Assembly: GCF_009688965.1 (NCBI RefSeq)
Contig: NZ_AP021875.1
Coordinates: 3,100,001-3,164,000, forward strand
Source: Desulfosarcina widdelii
Lineage (GTDB): Bacteria; Desulfobacterota; Desulfobacteria; Desulfobacterales; Desulfosarcinaceae
Length of the DNA stretch: 64,000 nt
Direction: 5' to 3'
Each line of letters opens with the position of its first letter. Within the stretch, counting starts at the first letter, position 1. Under the pieces are notes generated by a model. The model did no database searches and was not told the origin of the DNA. It saw only the letters and a program-made list of their open reading frames with translations. This document shows, piece by piece, positions 52,137 through 60,408 of the stretch. The position numbers were made by a program, and so were the translations under genes.

Positions 52137-52201
52137 CCCAATAAATACAAACACCACTGACTCACCAAGCCCGGATGCGACAAACGCATTCGGGCTTTTT
52201 T
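52086..52201 (+). promoter_or_regulatory. transcription attenuator (1:2, 2:3, 3:4 hairpins) before asd
   Basis: Segment 1 ACCAAGC (52086-52092) pairs with GCTTGGT (52101-52107). Segment 2 GGCTTGGTG (52100-52108) is a perfect inverse of segment 3 CACCAAGCC (52163-52171). Segment 3 is part of the terminator stem AAGCCCGGATGCG (52167-52179)/CGCATTCGGGCTT (52185-52197), with a five-base loop and a T-run to 52201. Stalling at Thr codons covers segment 1, allows 2:3 to form and lets transcription continue. Confidence 0.85.
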
Positions 52202-52240
52202 ATTTATACGAGGGTTCCATCAACTGAAAAGGAGAAGACA

Positions 52241-53323
52241 ATGCAAAAAATCCCAGTCGGCGTGATCGGCGCTACGGGCATGGTCGGACAAAATTACATT
52301 CGGCTTTTGGACGCACACCCGTGGTTCGAGGTAACCTGTGTGGCGGCCTCTCCCGGATCGGCCAATCAACCATACCGGGATGCCGTGGCCGGCAGGTGGC
52401 TGATGGCCAGCCCGATTCCCGAGGGCGTGTCCCACTTGATCGTCGGTGATGCCAACCGGGCTGATCAGGCCAGAAATCAATGCCGTTTGATTTTTTCAGC
52501 CGTCAATATGAAAAAAGACGCCGTCGCGGCCCTGGAAATGGAATATGCGAACCAGGGCCTGGCCGTGGTCTCCAACAACTCGGCCCATCGCCATACCCCT
52601 GATGTTCCCATGGTCATCCCGGAAATCAATCCCCATCATCTTGAAATCATTCCTGCCCAGCGAAAAAGCCGAGGTTGGGACAAAGGACTGATTGCCGTAA
52701 AATCCAATTGCAGCGTTCAAAGTTACATGGCCCCGATATACGCCCTCATCAAGGCCGGTTTTCCTGTCAACCGGATTATCCTGACCACCCTTCAGGCCCT
52801 GTCCGGCGCGGGCTACCCGGGACCTGCCGCAATTGACCTGGTGGATAACATCGTCCCTTATATCGGCGGCGAGGAAGAGAAGTCCGAGATCGAACCTCTC
52901 AAAATCCTTGGACGCGTCGATGGGAACGCCATCGTCAATGCCTCCGGTATAGACATTTCCGCCCACTGCACGCGCGTTCCGGTAACGGATGGCCATACCG
53001 CCTGTGTCAGCCTGGAATTCAAGGAGGCCAAACCGGATCTCGATGAGATCGGAACCATCTGGCGTCGATTTTCAGGGCTCCCTCAAGAATTGGCGTTGCC
53101 GTCGGCCCCGAAAAGACCCATTATCGTCAAAACGGAACCCGACCGCCCCCAACCTCGAAAAGACCGGGACCTCGATAAATCGATGACTGTTACCGTAGGC
53201 AGATTGAGAAAATGCAACGTATTTGACGTACGCTTCATCGGACTGCACCACAACACCGTCCGTGGTGCTGCCGGCGGAGCTATTTTGACAGCCGAATTGC
53301 TGCAGGCTGGCAATTACCTTTGA
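52241..53323 (+). CDS. asd: aspartate-semialdehyde dehydrogenase
   Basis: The ATG at 52241 follows AAGGAGA. The 360-residue enzyme reduces aspartyl-4-phosphate with NADPH to the semialdehyde, the branch point to Thr, Met, Ile and Lys. It has V-G-V-I-G-A-T-G-M-V-G-Q, the catalytic Cys in K-S-N-C-S-V-Q-S-Y and the catalytic His in I-S-A-H-C-T-R-V-P-V. The insertions and S-N-N-S-A-H-R, P-E-I-N-P motifs are those of the archaeal/fungal type, not of E. coli Asd. It is preceded by a promoter, a leader peptide and an attenuator, so it is probably repressed when threonine is plentiful. Confidence 0.93.
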   Translation: MQKIPVGVIGATGMVGQNYIRLLDAHPWFEVTCVAASPGSANQPYRDAVAGRWLMASPIPEGVSHLIVGDANRADQARNQCRLIFSAVNMKKDAVAALEMEYANQGLAVVSNNSAHRHTPDVPMVIPEINPHHLEIIPAQRKSRGWDKGLIAVKSNCSVQSYMAPIYALIKAGFPVNRIILTTLQALSGAGYPGPAAIDLVDNIVPYIGGEEEKSEIEPLKILGRVDGNAIVNASGIDISAHCTRVPVTDGHTACVSLEFKEAKPDLDEIGTIWRRFSGLPQELALPSAPKRPIIVKTEPDRPQPRKDRDLDKSMTVTVGRLRKCNVFDVRFIGLHHNTVRGAAGGAILTAELLQAGNYL

Positions 53324-53379
53324 ATTTTTCGTAAGATGTGACCATAGCCTATGTTTCTCCCTATCCCTATGTCCGGAAC

Positions 53380-54380
53380 TCAGAAGGTATAGCGCACGTT
53401 GAGCTCGAAAGAATAGGCCTCGGACCTGTACCCCGAAAGGTATGGAAGGTTGCCATCGGGTGCCAGGGTGGTGTCCCTGCCGCTGGGCACTATCTGCGGC
53501 ACAAAGGTGAGTTGGCGTATCTTGCCCATGACGCCGAAGGACCAGGGCCCCCAATCCCGGGCCAGTGCGGCGCTGAACTCCAGACCGGTGGTTCTGGTCT
53601 TATCGCTCAGAGAAAACTCCCCTGAATAAATTGGCTCCTCGGCCTAAATGCCTTTATAGTCGGTACGAACCTCGTATCTGCCCACGCTGCCGGCAATGGT
53701 GGCCAGGCATTCGCCCAGAGGGATCTGCAGCCTGGCCCCGATCAGTCCTCCCCGGTACCTCGTATCCACGCGATCATGGAACTCCCTGATGTCCGCATCG
53801 GTGGTAGTATAATAGTCCATATCGTACGACTGATCGATGTCCATGATCTCACCACCCAAAAAGGGGCTCAGGGTGAGGCCATAACCAAGCTTCAAAGCAT
53901 AGCCGACCAGAAAACGACCACCGGATTCGGAAAAACGGGTATGCAAACACACAAAGGCGGTTCCCGATGTGCGCCATTAGCCGAACGCAAGCCGTCCACC
54001 GGGAAAAAGCCAATGTAGTCGCTCCCTTCTTCAGCGGTGGTATAGGCTTTGTTGATTCTGTCGTTTGTTTTGAAGGTCCGGCCCGTCAACTCAAAAAAGA
54101 TCGGGGACGCCGTGCGGATCCCCAGGGTCAGACGGCCCATGATCCCTGTTGCGGGATCGTCATTCACCGCCAGTCGCGTCACAAGTGTGCAGGGCGGTCC
54201 CCCAGGATAATTGAACGCCTGAATGGGCCTATAGTCCGGAAGCGCCAGGATGTATCGCGACACGCCTCCGTCCACGTAGAAGTCCGGACCGCCGTCATCC
54301 CCCGCCAGGGCCCGGGGTGAGCCACAGATTTGGATCAGGCAACAGAACACGAAGACAATGTATAACGCGCGCACAGACAT
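53380..54380 (-). pseudogene. outer-membrane beta-barrel protein, broken
   Basis: A signal peptide (M-S-V-R-A-L-Y-I-V-F, cleaved near residue 26) begins at 54380. The barrel-like sequence F-E-L-T-G-R-T-F-K-T continues to about 53950, where the frame shifts, then goes on with F-L-V-G-Y-A-L-K-L-G-Y-G-L-T. An in-frame TAG follows at 53644-53646, after which the frame goes on to the end S-F-E-L-N-V-R-Y-T-F with the terminal Phe typical of outer-membrane proteins. One frameshift and one stop make it non-functional unless they are sequence errors. The intact protein would have about 330 residues. It points toward asd and is not coupled to it. Confidence 0.7.
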
Positions 54381-54510
54381 CTACTCCCCCTCTCATCATC
54401 CGTAACAGTGGCTTCGTCATCAAAATGGGGTAAAAATGGGGCATCGGGATCACAGCTTAATTATTAATTTTTGGGGTTTTTAGGCTTTAACCGAAACTCT
54501 GCCGAGTCTT

Positions 54511-57500
54511 TCACCCATCCAAAACTTTTCGAATCTTGTCCGACAATTTGGAAATCGTGTAAGGTTTTTGGATAAAGCCGTTGCAGCCGCGCTTCATAAT
54601 CTCTTCCGCTTTCCCGTCGCGGGCATATCCGCTGGACAGAATGACTGGAATATTCGGTCGGACGTCTCTGATGCGATCGAAAGCTGCGCTTCCATCCATA
54701 CCCGGCATAATCATGTCAAGAATTACCAGATCGATGGAATCGCCCGTTTCCGATAGCTCGAAGATTGCCTGTTCGCCTCCGTTTGCAGCAATCACCGTAT
54801 AGCCCATACTCTTCAATAATTCGGTAGTCACATCGATGACCATGGTTTCATCATCCACCAGCAGGATCGTTTCCGTTCCCTTCCGCATCTCCTGGACAGT
54901 GGGATGCTCGTGATAGACTTTTTTATCTGATACAGGCAAATGGACGGTGAAGGTGGTCCCGATGCCGACTTCACTGTTTACCGTTATGAAGCCGTCATGA
55001 TTTTTGACGATTCCGTAGGCCGATGCCAGCCCCAAACCCGTACCGCGGCTTTTTTCCTTGGTCGTGAAAAAGGGATCGAACACATGCTTGATGTCGTTTC
55101 CATCGATGCCCATGCCATTATCCTTAACCGAAATGGTTGCATACCGGCCGGGCATCGCATTGTGAAGCTTACATAAGTTCACGTCTAATGTTGTGACATC
55201 GGTCTCCAGCAAGATCGTACCGCCCTCAGGCATGGCCTGCCAGGCATTGACATACATGTTGAGCAATACCTGCTCAATCTGCTGCCGGTCTGCCTCAACA
55301 ACGATGGGATCCGGTGACGGTTGCTTTTCGACTTGAATTTCTTTCCTGGTCCGGCTGAACATGGCCGAACTTGCATTGACCACTTCATTCACATCGATGG
55401 GTTTGGGCTCGTATTTGCCGCCTCGGGCGGCGCCAAGCAGTTGTCTGGTAAGCCCCGATGCGCTTCGAATATATTCATCGATGGCCTGGACATGCTCTAA
55501 AAGGCTGTGGGAAGGAGGCAAGTCCATGGCCATCAGTGAGGCACGCCCCTGAATACCCATCAGCAGGTTGTTAAAATCATGGGCGATGCCTCCGGCAAGG
55601 GTTCCCATGGACTTCATTTTCTGGGCCTGTTGAAGTGCATCCTCCATCCGTTTTTGCTCGGTAATATCACGCATGCAATTCAATGTAGCCGGTTTGCCGT
55701 TCCATTCGATTATCGCTACGCTGATTTGAACGATTTTTTCAGTGTTTTGTTTTGTGATCAGTCGAAACGAATAGGTTGACGGCAATTCACGCTCACCGCC
55801 AGTACGGCGGGCAAACCGATCAAGTACTGTCTGTAAATCGTCCGGATGAATGAACGCCTGGAAGGGTCTCCCTAAAATCTCATTGATTTCGTATCCTGAG
55901 ATTTCAGAGGATCGGGCATTGGCAAAAATAACTTTTTGCCCCTGGGCAATAAAGATGGAATCATTGGCCGTCTCGACAAGCTGACGGTATTTAAGCTCAC
56001 TTTCCCGTAATGCATGTTCAGACTTTTTTCGCTCGGTAATATCCCGAACAAAGGCGAGCAGCAGCGGTTTTCCCTCTTCATCACCCAGCCGCTTAAGCCG
56101 GACTTCAGAATCGAAGAGGCGTCCATCACTGGTTTGCGTCTTCCACTCGAAGGTCTGCAATTCTTTTATCAAGGCGTTTTTAACGAGCTTTTCGCCAAGT
56201 AAGGCAGAGGGTTCACCATCCTTTTGCTCCGGTGGAGAATAGTCGAGAAAATTTTTCCCTATAATGGACAATCGATTTGTTCTCAACAGACTCAGCGTAG
56301 ATTCGTTACAATCGATAATTGACACGCCCATCATCAAAAGAATCGCATCCGGACTTGCTTCGTACAGACTCCTGTATCGTTCCCGTTCACTTTTGATCTC
56401 GTTGTTCTGCCTCTCCGTCATATCCAGAAATGCGTTGAATTCCCGCGCCAATTGGCCCAGCTCATCATCGGCCGGGATAGGGAGGCGAACATAGTCTGCG
56501 TTTGTGGAGTTCATATCCAATTGACGCAGCATCTTAATCACCGGTCGTGTCAATCGTCCGCTTAAGTAAAAACTTGCCAGTCCTCCTGTCAGCAGAAGCA
56601 GGAGCGCCGAACCATGCGTCACGATCCGGGCCAATTTAGCCGGCCTCATAATCTCGTCCAAATAAGCTGAAGACGCTACCACCCAGTTATAGTTGGGTAT
56701 GGACTCATAGATCGCGATTTTACGCCGCTTCACGTTCTCATCCGGGTTGCGCCACTCATACTCTACGATACCGGGACCGCCGGAGAGTATTTCCCGACAC
56801 AAATCGGAATTTTCTGTTCCATGCTGTAGAATGTTAAATTCCGACAGTTTGGGATGGATCAGCACACCTCCGTCTTTTTCTAAGACGTAAGCATACCCGC
56901 TTTTTCCAAACTGCAGGGACAAAACCATATCCCGTAGGTCTCCAGGGTTGAGCAATTCACTGAATTCCGATCGATAACTCGAGACTGAGATGATCCATTC
57001 AAGCTCTTTCAGATAAACCATATAGAGGGCTTTTGGGCGGGGTTCCGGCTCCCCGGGATTTTGCCAGTCATATTCAAGGTACCCCTCTTTACGGGCCAGT
57101 TGTTTCTGAAAAAAGTCAACGCTGGAAAAGTTGCTGCCCTGCACTTTTGGGTTAGGATGAACAACCATCCGTCCTTTTGAATTAAGGCAGTATATATAAC
57201 CGGAACTGCCAATTCGTTGACTGAGCAGAATCGATCTCGTTCGTTTGAGCGCTTCCTCTTTTGTAAGCATCCCTTGATCGACATAAGAGAGATGTTGTCG
57301 AACAATTTCACGATTTCTTTCAGCAATGGCTTTAAGATGATTGCGTATCGCAACGGATGCGCTGGCTTGAATTGCATTGGTCAGCGCGTGGGTTGAGTTG
57401 GTGAGGTCAAGCTTGGCATGAGAAGTCAACGATGGAACATAAAACAGCTCGACGGCAATCGATAACAGCAGGACGACCGGCAAATAAGCCCAGAGGATGG

Positions 57501-57591
57501 ATCTGAAAATACGGGCGCGAAATGTTCTGTTTGGCTGTTTCAACGTCCTGCCTGATTCCTGTTCCGATTCAACAATTCTGTTCTGCGCCAC
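54511..57591 (-). CDS. dCache-HAMP-PAS hybrid sensor histidine kinase
   Basis: The 1026-residue product begins with GTG. TM1 (about 33-53) is followed by a periplasmic double Cache domain (about 60-320, with two copies of the pattern G-x-S/K-G-Y-x-Y-x-L), TM2 (about 330-350), HAMP, two PAS domains (about 410-530 and 535-650), HisKA with G-G-I-A-H-D-F-N-N, HATPase_c (N-box N-A-W-Q-A-M, G-box G-T-G-L-G-L-A) and a C-terminal receiver (V-I-L-D-M-I-M-P-G-M-D-G). The Cache domain probably binds a small acid or amino acid outside the cell. No regulator is nearby. Confidence 0.92.
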   Translation of the reverse strand: MAQNRIVESEQESGRTLKQPNRTFRARIFRSILWAYLPVVLLLSIAVELFYVPSLTSHAKLDLTNSTHALTNAIQASASVAIRNHLKAIAERNREIVRQHLSYVDQGMLTKEEALKRTRSILLSQRIGSSGYIYCLNSKGRMVVHPNPKVQGSNFSSVDFFQKQLARKEGYLEYDWQNPGEPEPRPKALYMVYLKELEWIISVSSYRSEFSELLNPGDLRDMVLSLQFGKSGYAYVLEKDGGVLIHPKLSEFNILQHGTENSDLCREILSGGPGIVEYEWRNPDENVKRRKIAIYESIPNYNWVVASSAYLDEIMRPAKLARIVTHGSALLLLLTGGLASFYLSGRLTRPVIKMLRQLDMNSTNADYVRLPIPADDELGQLAREFNAFLDMTERQNNEIKSERERYRSLYEASPDAILLMMGVSIIDCNESTLSLLRTNRLSIIGKNFLDYSPPEQKDGEPSALLGEKLVKNALIKELQTFEWKTQTSDGRLFDSEVRLKRLGDEEGKPLLLAFVRDITERKKSEHALRESELKYRQLVETANDSIFIAQGQKVIFANARSSEISGYEINEILGRPFQAFIHPDDLQTVLDRFARRTGGERELPSTYSFRLITKQNTEKIVQISVAIIEWNGKPATLNCMRDITEQKRMEDALQQAQKMKSMGTLAGGIAHDFNNLLMGIQGRASLMAMDLPPSHSLLEHVQAIDEYIRSASGLTRQLLGAARGGKYEPKPIDVNEVVNASSAMFSRTRKEIQVEKQPSPDPIVVEADRQQIEQVLLNMYVNAWQAMPEGGTILLETDVTTLDVNLCKLHNAMPGRYATISVKDNGMGIDGNDIKHVFDPFFTTKEKSRGTGLGLASAYGIVKNHDGFITVNSEVGIGTTFTVHLPVSDKKVYHEHPTVQEMRKGTETILLVDDETMVIDVTTELLKSMGYTVIAANGGEQAIFELSETGDSIDLVILDMIMPGMDGSAAFDRIRDVRPNIPVILSSGYARDGKAEEIMKRGCNGFIQKPYTISKLSDKIRKVLDG

Positions 57592-57740
57592 ATCAACGTC
57601 TAAATTTGCATCGGCTTGTTCCTGCTTAACTTTAGCCTAAAGAAGGCGTTTCTCTTTTTTCGAAAAATAGACGAGGTTTCATGATTTCAGACAATCGCCT
57701 AATTCAGGCTTAGGAGAAACGCCATCTTAAATGGTGACCA

Positions 57741-57810
57741 TCCGGAAATGGCCAATTTAACCGACATCTTTGTTGCGCGAAAAATTCTTTCAGGAAAATA
57801 TCGGCAGGAT
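57741..57810. repeat. family C repeat, half copy
   Basis: TCCGGAAATGGCCAATTTAACC and the following ATCTTTGTTGCGCGAAAAATTC correspond to the reverse of 10910-10976. Only one half of the palindrome remains. The other parts of the 327-bp gap 57592-57918 show no feature beyond the GAGGTG ribosome site. Confidence 0.45.
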
Positions 57811-57918
57811 CGGCTTTTCTGATTTTTCTTTTGATTCAATCGGCATTATCTTGTTACTGGGCAGGAAAGAAACTATTTTTACCTGACGATTGACTCAAGG
57901 ATTTAAACGAGGTGTCCC

Positions 57919-58854
57919 ATGGCCAGCCACGATACAATGCTCAAGGAGATCCCCACCCGGCCGATCCTGCTGGACGGGGGGATGGGGCGTGAATTGCAGT
58001 TCCGCGGGGTACGACTGTCCAGGCAGATCTGGTCGGCCGGTGCCCTGACAGAGGCGCCGGATATGGTCCGGACGGTTCATGAAGACTACATCCGGGCCGG
58101 TGCGGACATCATCACGACCAACACCTACGGATTGATCCGGGAAGATCTTGCAAAGGCCGGCCTGGAAGACCGGTATGAGGATCTCAACGCCATTGCCGGA
58201 CGCCTGGCCAGACAGGCCTGCGCCATTGCGGACCGGCCCGTGTTGGTGGCAGGCTCCCTGCCGCCGCTGCGGGGCAGTTTCAGGCCGGACCGGGTTGGGC
58301 CCGCATCAAAGCTTATCCCCTTCTATCGGGAACAGGCGAGGCTTCTGGCCCCTTTTGTGGATTTTTATTTGTGTGAGACCATGTCCAGTGCCGCCGAGGG
58401 CAGGGCAGCGGCTGCAGGGGCGCAGGAGGCGGGAAAGCCCGTGTGGGTTTCCTGGACCCTGCACGAGGATCATTCCGGACGGTTGCGAAGCGGAGAAACC
58501 ATCAAAGAGGCGGTCCATGCCCTTGATGGGCTCGGGGTCACCGGCTGTCTTGTCAACTGTTCCGCCCCTGCAAGTATCACAAAGGCCATCCCTCTGCTGG
58601 TCGAAAGCGCTGCAGATCGAATCATTGGTGGATATGCCAATACCTTCCATCCGATCCCTGAAGACTGGCAGCTTGACGGGAACCAGGAAACCGACGGGCT
58701 GCTCTCCTTGAGAAGCGATCTTGATCCGGAAGCCTACGCCCAATACGCCGGCCAGTGGATTCGGGACGGTGCTGCCGTGGTTGGCGGATGCTGCGGCACC
58801 CGGCCCGCCCATATTAAAAAAATTTTCAATCTCATATCCGGGGGAGGCAATTGA
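57919..58854 (+). CDS. homocysteine S-methyltransferase family protein
   Basis: The 311-residue product is a zinc-dependent methyltransferase TIM barrel. It has L-L-D-G-G-M-G-R-E-L-Q, T-N-T-Y-G and the zinc cysteines C-S in L-V-N-C-S-A-P and C-C in V-G-G-C-C-G-T. It would transfer a methyl group from S-methylmethionine, a corrinoid or another donor to homocysteine. It is shorter than MetH and has no B12 or folate domain. It is monocistronic; no SAM riboswitch was seen upstream. Confidence 0.87.
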   Translation: MASHDTMLKEIPTRPILLDGGMGRELQFRGVRLSRQIWSAGALTEAPDMVRTVHEDYIRAGADIITTNTYGLIREDLAKAGLEDRYEDLNAIAGRLARQACAIADRPVLVAGSLPPLRGSFRPDRVGPASKLIPFYREQARLLAPFVDFYLCETMSSAAEGRAAAAGAQEAGKPVWVSWTLHEDHSGRLRSGETIKEAVHALDGLGVTGCLVNCSAPASITKAIPLLVESAADRIIGGYANTFHPIPEDWQLDGNQETDGLLSLRSDLDPEAYAQYAGQWIRDGAAVVGGCCGTRPAHIKKIFNLISGGGN

Positions 58855-59139
58855 TGACGATTTACGCTTACATGGACAAGTAAGTGGCGGCTTTTCAATT
58901 GAAAAGCGGCAGATATGCGGCCCAACCGCCGACGTGCAGTTTATATCCTGGAAATGCTTCCCATGGCGCATGAAATGCTTTGTGAAAGAACCGCAGCCCA
59001 GTGGTTCAAGCGGTAGTCTCGGACCGCAGCGTCGGGAACCTGCATTCTCTACTCAGCCCATCCCGTATAAAAGGAAAGATCGAAAAAGTTACCATCACCG
59101 GATTCGTTGGGGAGGACCCATGTCCGGTTGCGGCTGTTT
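58855..59139. other. spacer with possible remnant of a lost gene
   Basis: The plus-strand frame ending at TGA just before 59155 reads V-V-S-D-R-S-V-G-N-L-H-S-L-L and E-K-V-T-I-T-G-F-V-G-E-D, which looks like coding sequence, but it has no start and a stop upstream. It is perhaps the C-terminal scrap of a deleted gene. It is not recognised. Confidence 0.25.
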
Positions 59140-59449
59140 TTATGAATTGAACTGTTTTATCAGATTGATGATGTCTTTGTTCAAAAGAAGATCCGCCATG
59201 GAATGTCCGTAATGCACATACCGAAGCATCCCGGATTTATCGATGAGCATTTGGGCCGGCATTCTGCCCAATTTAAACAACTTAACCTCCTGACCATACA
59301 ACTTTAAAATTTCATGTTTCGGGTCGGTCAGCCCGATAAATGGCAGATCTTCTTTTCTCCAATACTCCCGAAAAGATTCGGCACCTTCGGGTCCGATAAC
59401 AACGATTTGTGTATCCAGCTTTAGAAAACGACGGTAAACCTGACGCAAC

Positions 59450-59469
59450 TGCGCCATATGCCTGCGGCA
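59450..59469 (-). promoter_or_regulatory. candidate SECIS hairpin, second selenoprotein
   Basis: On the minus strand UG-C-CGC pairs with GCG-CA around a nine-base loop AGGCAUAUG. It starts seven bases after the UGA, matching the structure at 21759-21780 in stem, bulge and loop length. Confidence 0.55.
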
Positions 59470-59532
59470 AAAGGGTCAGATAAATCCACGATTGAAAACC
59501 ACAAGTACATTTTTCCGACCGGCAAAATCTGA

Positions 59533-59662
59533 TGGTTTCGTAAAAAGTCGGAAGCTCCAAGTCGGCGTCATTCCGGCGTATGCCGGAATCCAGTCATTTC
59601 AATGCTTTATGGATGCCGGATCAAGCCCGGCATGACGAGCCTGGGACTTTTTACGAGACTGT
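59533..59662. mobile_element. MITE family A, copy 3, with 10-bp target duplication
   Basis: The 130-bp element has inverted ends TTTCGTAAAAAGTC and GACTTTTTACGAGA and the family core. CAAAATCTGA is present directly on both sides (59523-59532 and 59663-59672) as a target duplication. It interrupts the peroxiredoxin gene on the minus strand. Confidence 0.9.
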
Positions 59663-59817
59663 CAAAATCTGAGAGAGAAACACTGTTTCCATTAAAATCC
59701 GCTAAAGCAAACTCGGGTGCAGGGGTATTTATCTCAATTCTGGCCATGGATTGGCTGATCTCCTGAAGTTTTGATCGGCGGTTGCCGCTGAATCCGGCGT
59801 CCGTATTTGCTTGGCCG

Positions 59818-60378
59818 CTACATATGCCATTCGTTCATCAAGATATATTTTCGAAAAAATTTCCCCAATCGGGAACGACGCGTTTCAAGATCAGCCGGCC
59901 GCTCAATTGCATTAGCCCCGATTGACTTGCTGTAAGCGTCCAAAAAATCCCACTGCCTTCGACTCTTAGGCTCGGAAGGTGTATGATCGAGCAAGGCCTC
60001 AGCCTGGTCTGCAGAGTATCCCTGCCCAAGCAGCCATGCCATTACCACGGTGCCGGTGCGTCCAATCCCGAAACGGCAATGGATCAAAACCTTCTTGTTG
60101 GCGCCGATTTTTGAATTCAACCAGTCGATCGCCTTCTGGGCGTCCTCGAGTTGAGGGGCGTCTTCGTCGGTTATGGGCAGCCAATGTACATCCAGTCCGT
60201 GAGCGTTCTCGATCTCGTGAAGATCGTAACACTCAGCGCACAAATTGAGGACAGCTTCGATGCCGGATGATTTGATCGCTTCGATATCAGCCAGCGAATG
60301 CGGCGCGTAACCGACGGCAACCTGCTTAGTAACCCACTTTAGAGGGTACGTGTTTTCTCTGGACGTTTCCACTGACAA
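59818..60378 (-). CDS. dual-specificity protein phosphatase-like
   Basis: The 186-residue product has the Cys-based phosphatase signature H-C-R-F-G-I-G-R-T-G (C-x5-R) and an upstream general-acid region, I-T-D-E-D-A-P. A start at TTG 60378 is supported by AGGAAAG; GTG at 60372 is possible. It would dephosphorylate a protein or a phospholipid in the cytoplasm. It begins 31 bp after the MgtE gene on the same strand and may share its transcript. The C-terminal tail is basic. Confidence 0.83.
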   Translation of the reverse strand: MSVETSRENTYPLKWVTKQVAVGYAPHSLADIEAIKSSGIEAVLNLCAECYDLHEIENAHGLDVHWLPITDEDAPQLEDAQKAIDWLNSKIGANKKVLIHCRFGIGRTGTVVMAWLLGQGYSADQAEALLDHTPSEPKSRRQWDFLDAYSKSIGANAIERPADLETRRSRLGKFFRKYILMNEWHM

Positions 60379-60408
60379 GTCTTCTTTCCTGATATTCGAT
60401 TCGTACTG

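Larger units (their letters stand above)
59140..59747 (-). pseudogene. selenocysteine peroxiredoxin gene interrupted by MITE
   Basis: The N-terminal part starts at ATG 59747 (A-R-I-E-I-N-T-P-A-P-E-F-A-L) and runs in frame to S-D-F, where a 130-bp MITE begins. After the MITE the same S-D-F codons resume and continue A-G-R-K-N-V-L-V-V-F-N-R-G-F-I-U-P-F-C-R, with TGA (59478-59476) at the redox position. Removing the MITE and one 10-bp repeat restores a 155-residue AhpC/TSA-type peroxiredoxin. The 140 added bases also shift the frame, so the gene is dead unless the 106-codon tail from M-A-Q-L is expressed alone, without active-site Sec or Cys. Confidence 0.85.

Noticed and set aside
53644..53646. 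In-frame TAG in the outer-membrane protein as pyrrolysine
   Set aside because: A separate frameshift is also present and barrel proteins have no use for pyrrolysine; decay or error is simpler.
57840..57918. SAM or cobalamin riboswitch upstream of the homocysteine methyltransferase
   Set aside because: The leader is short, without the conserved helices or a terminator.
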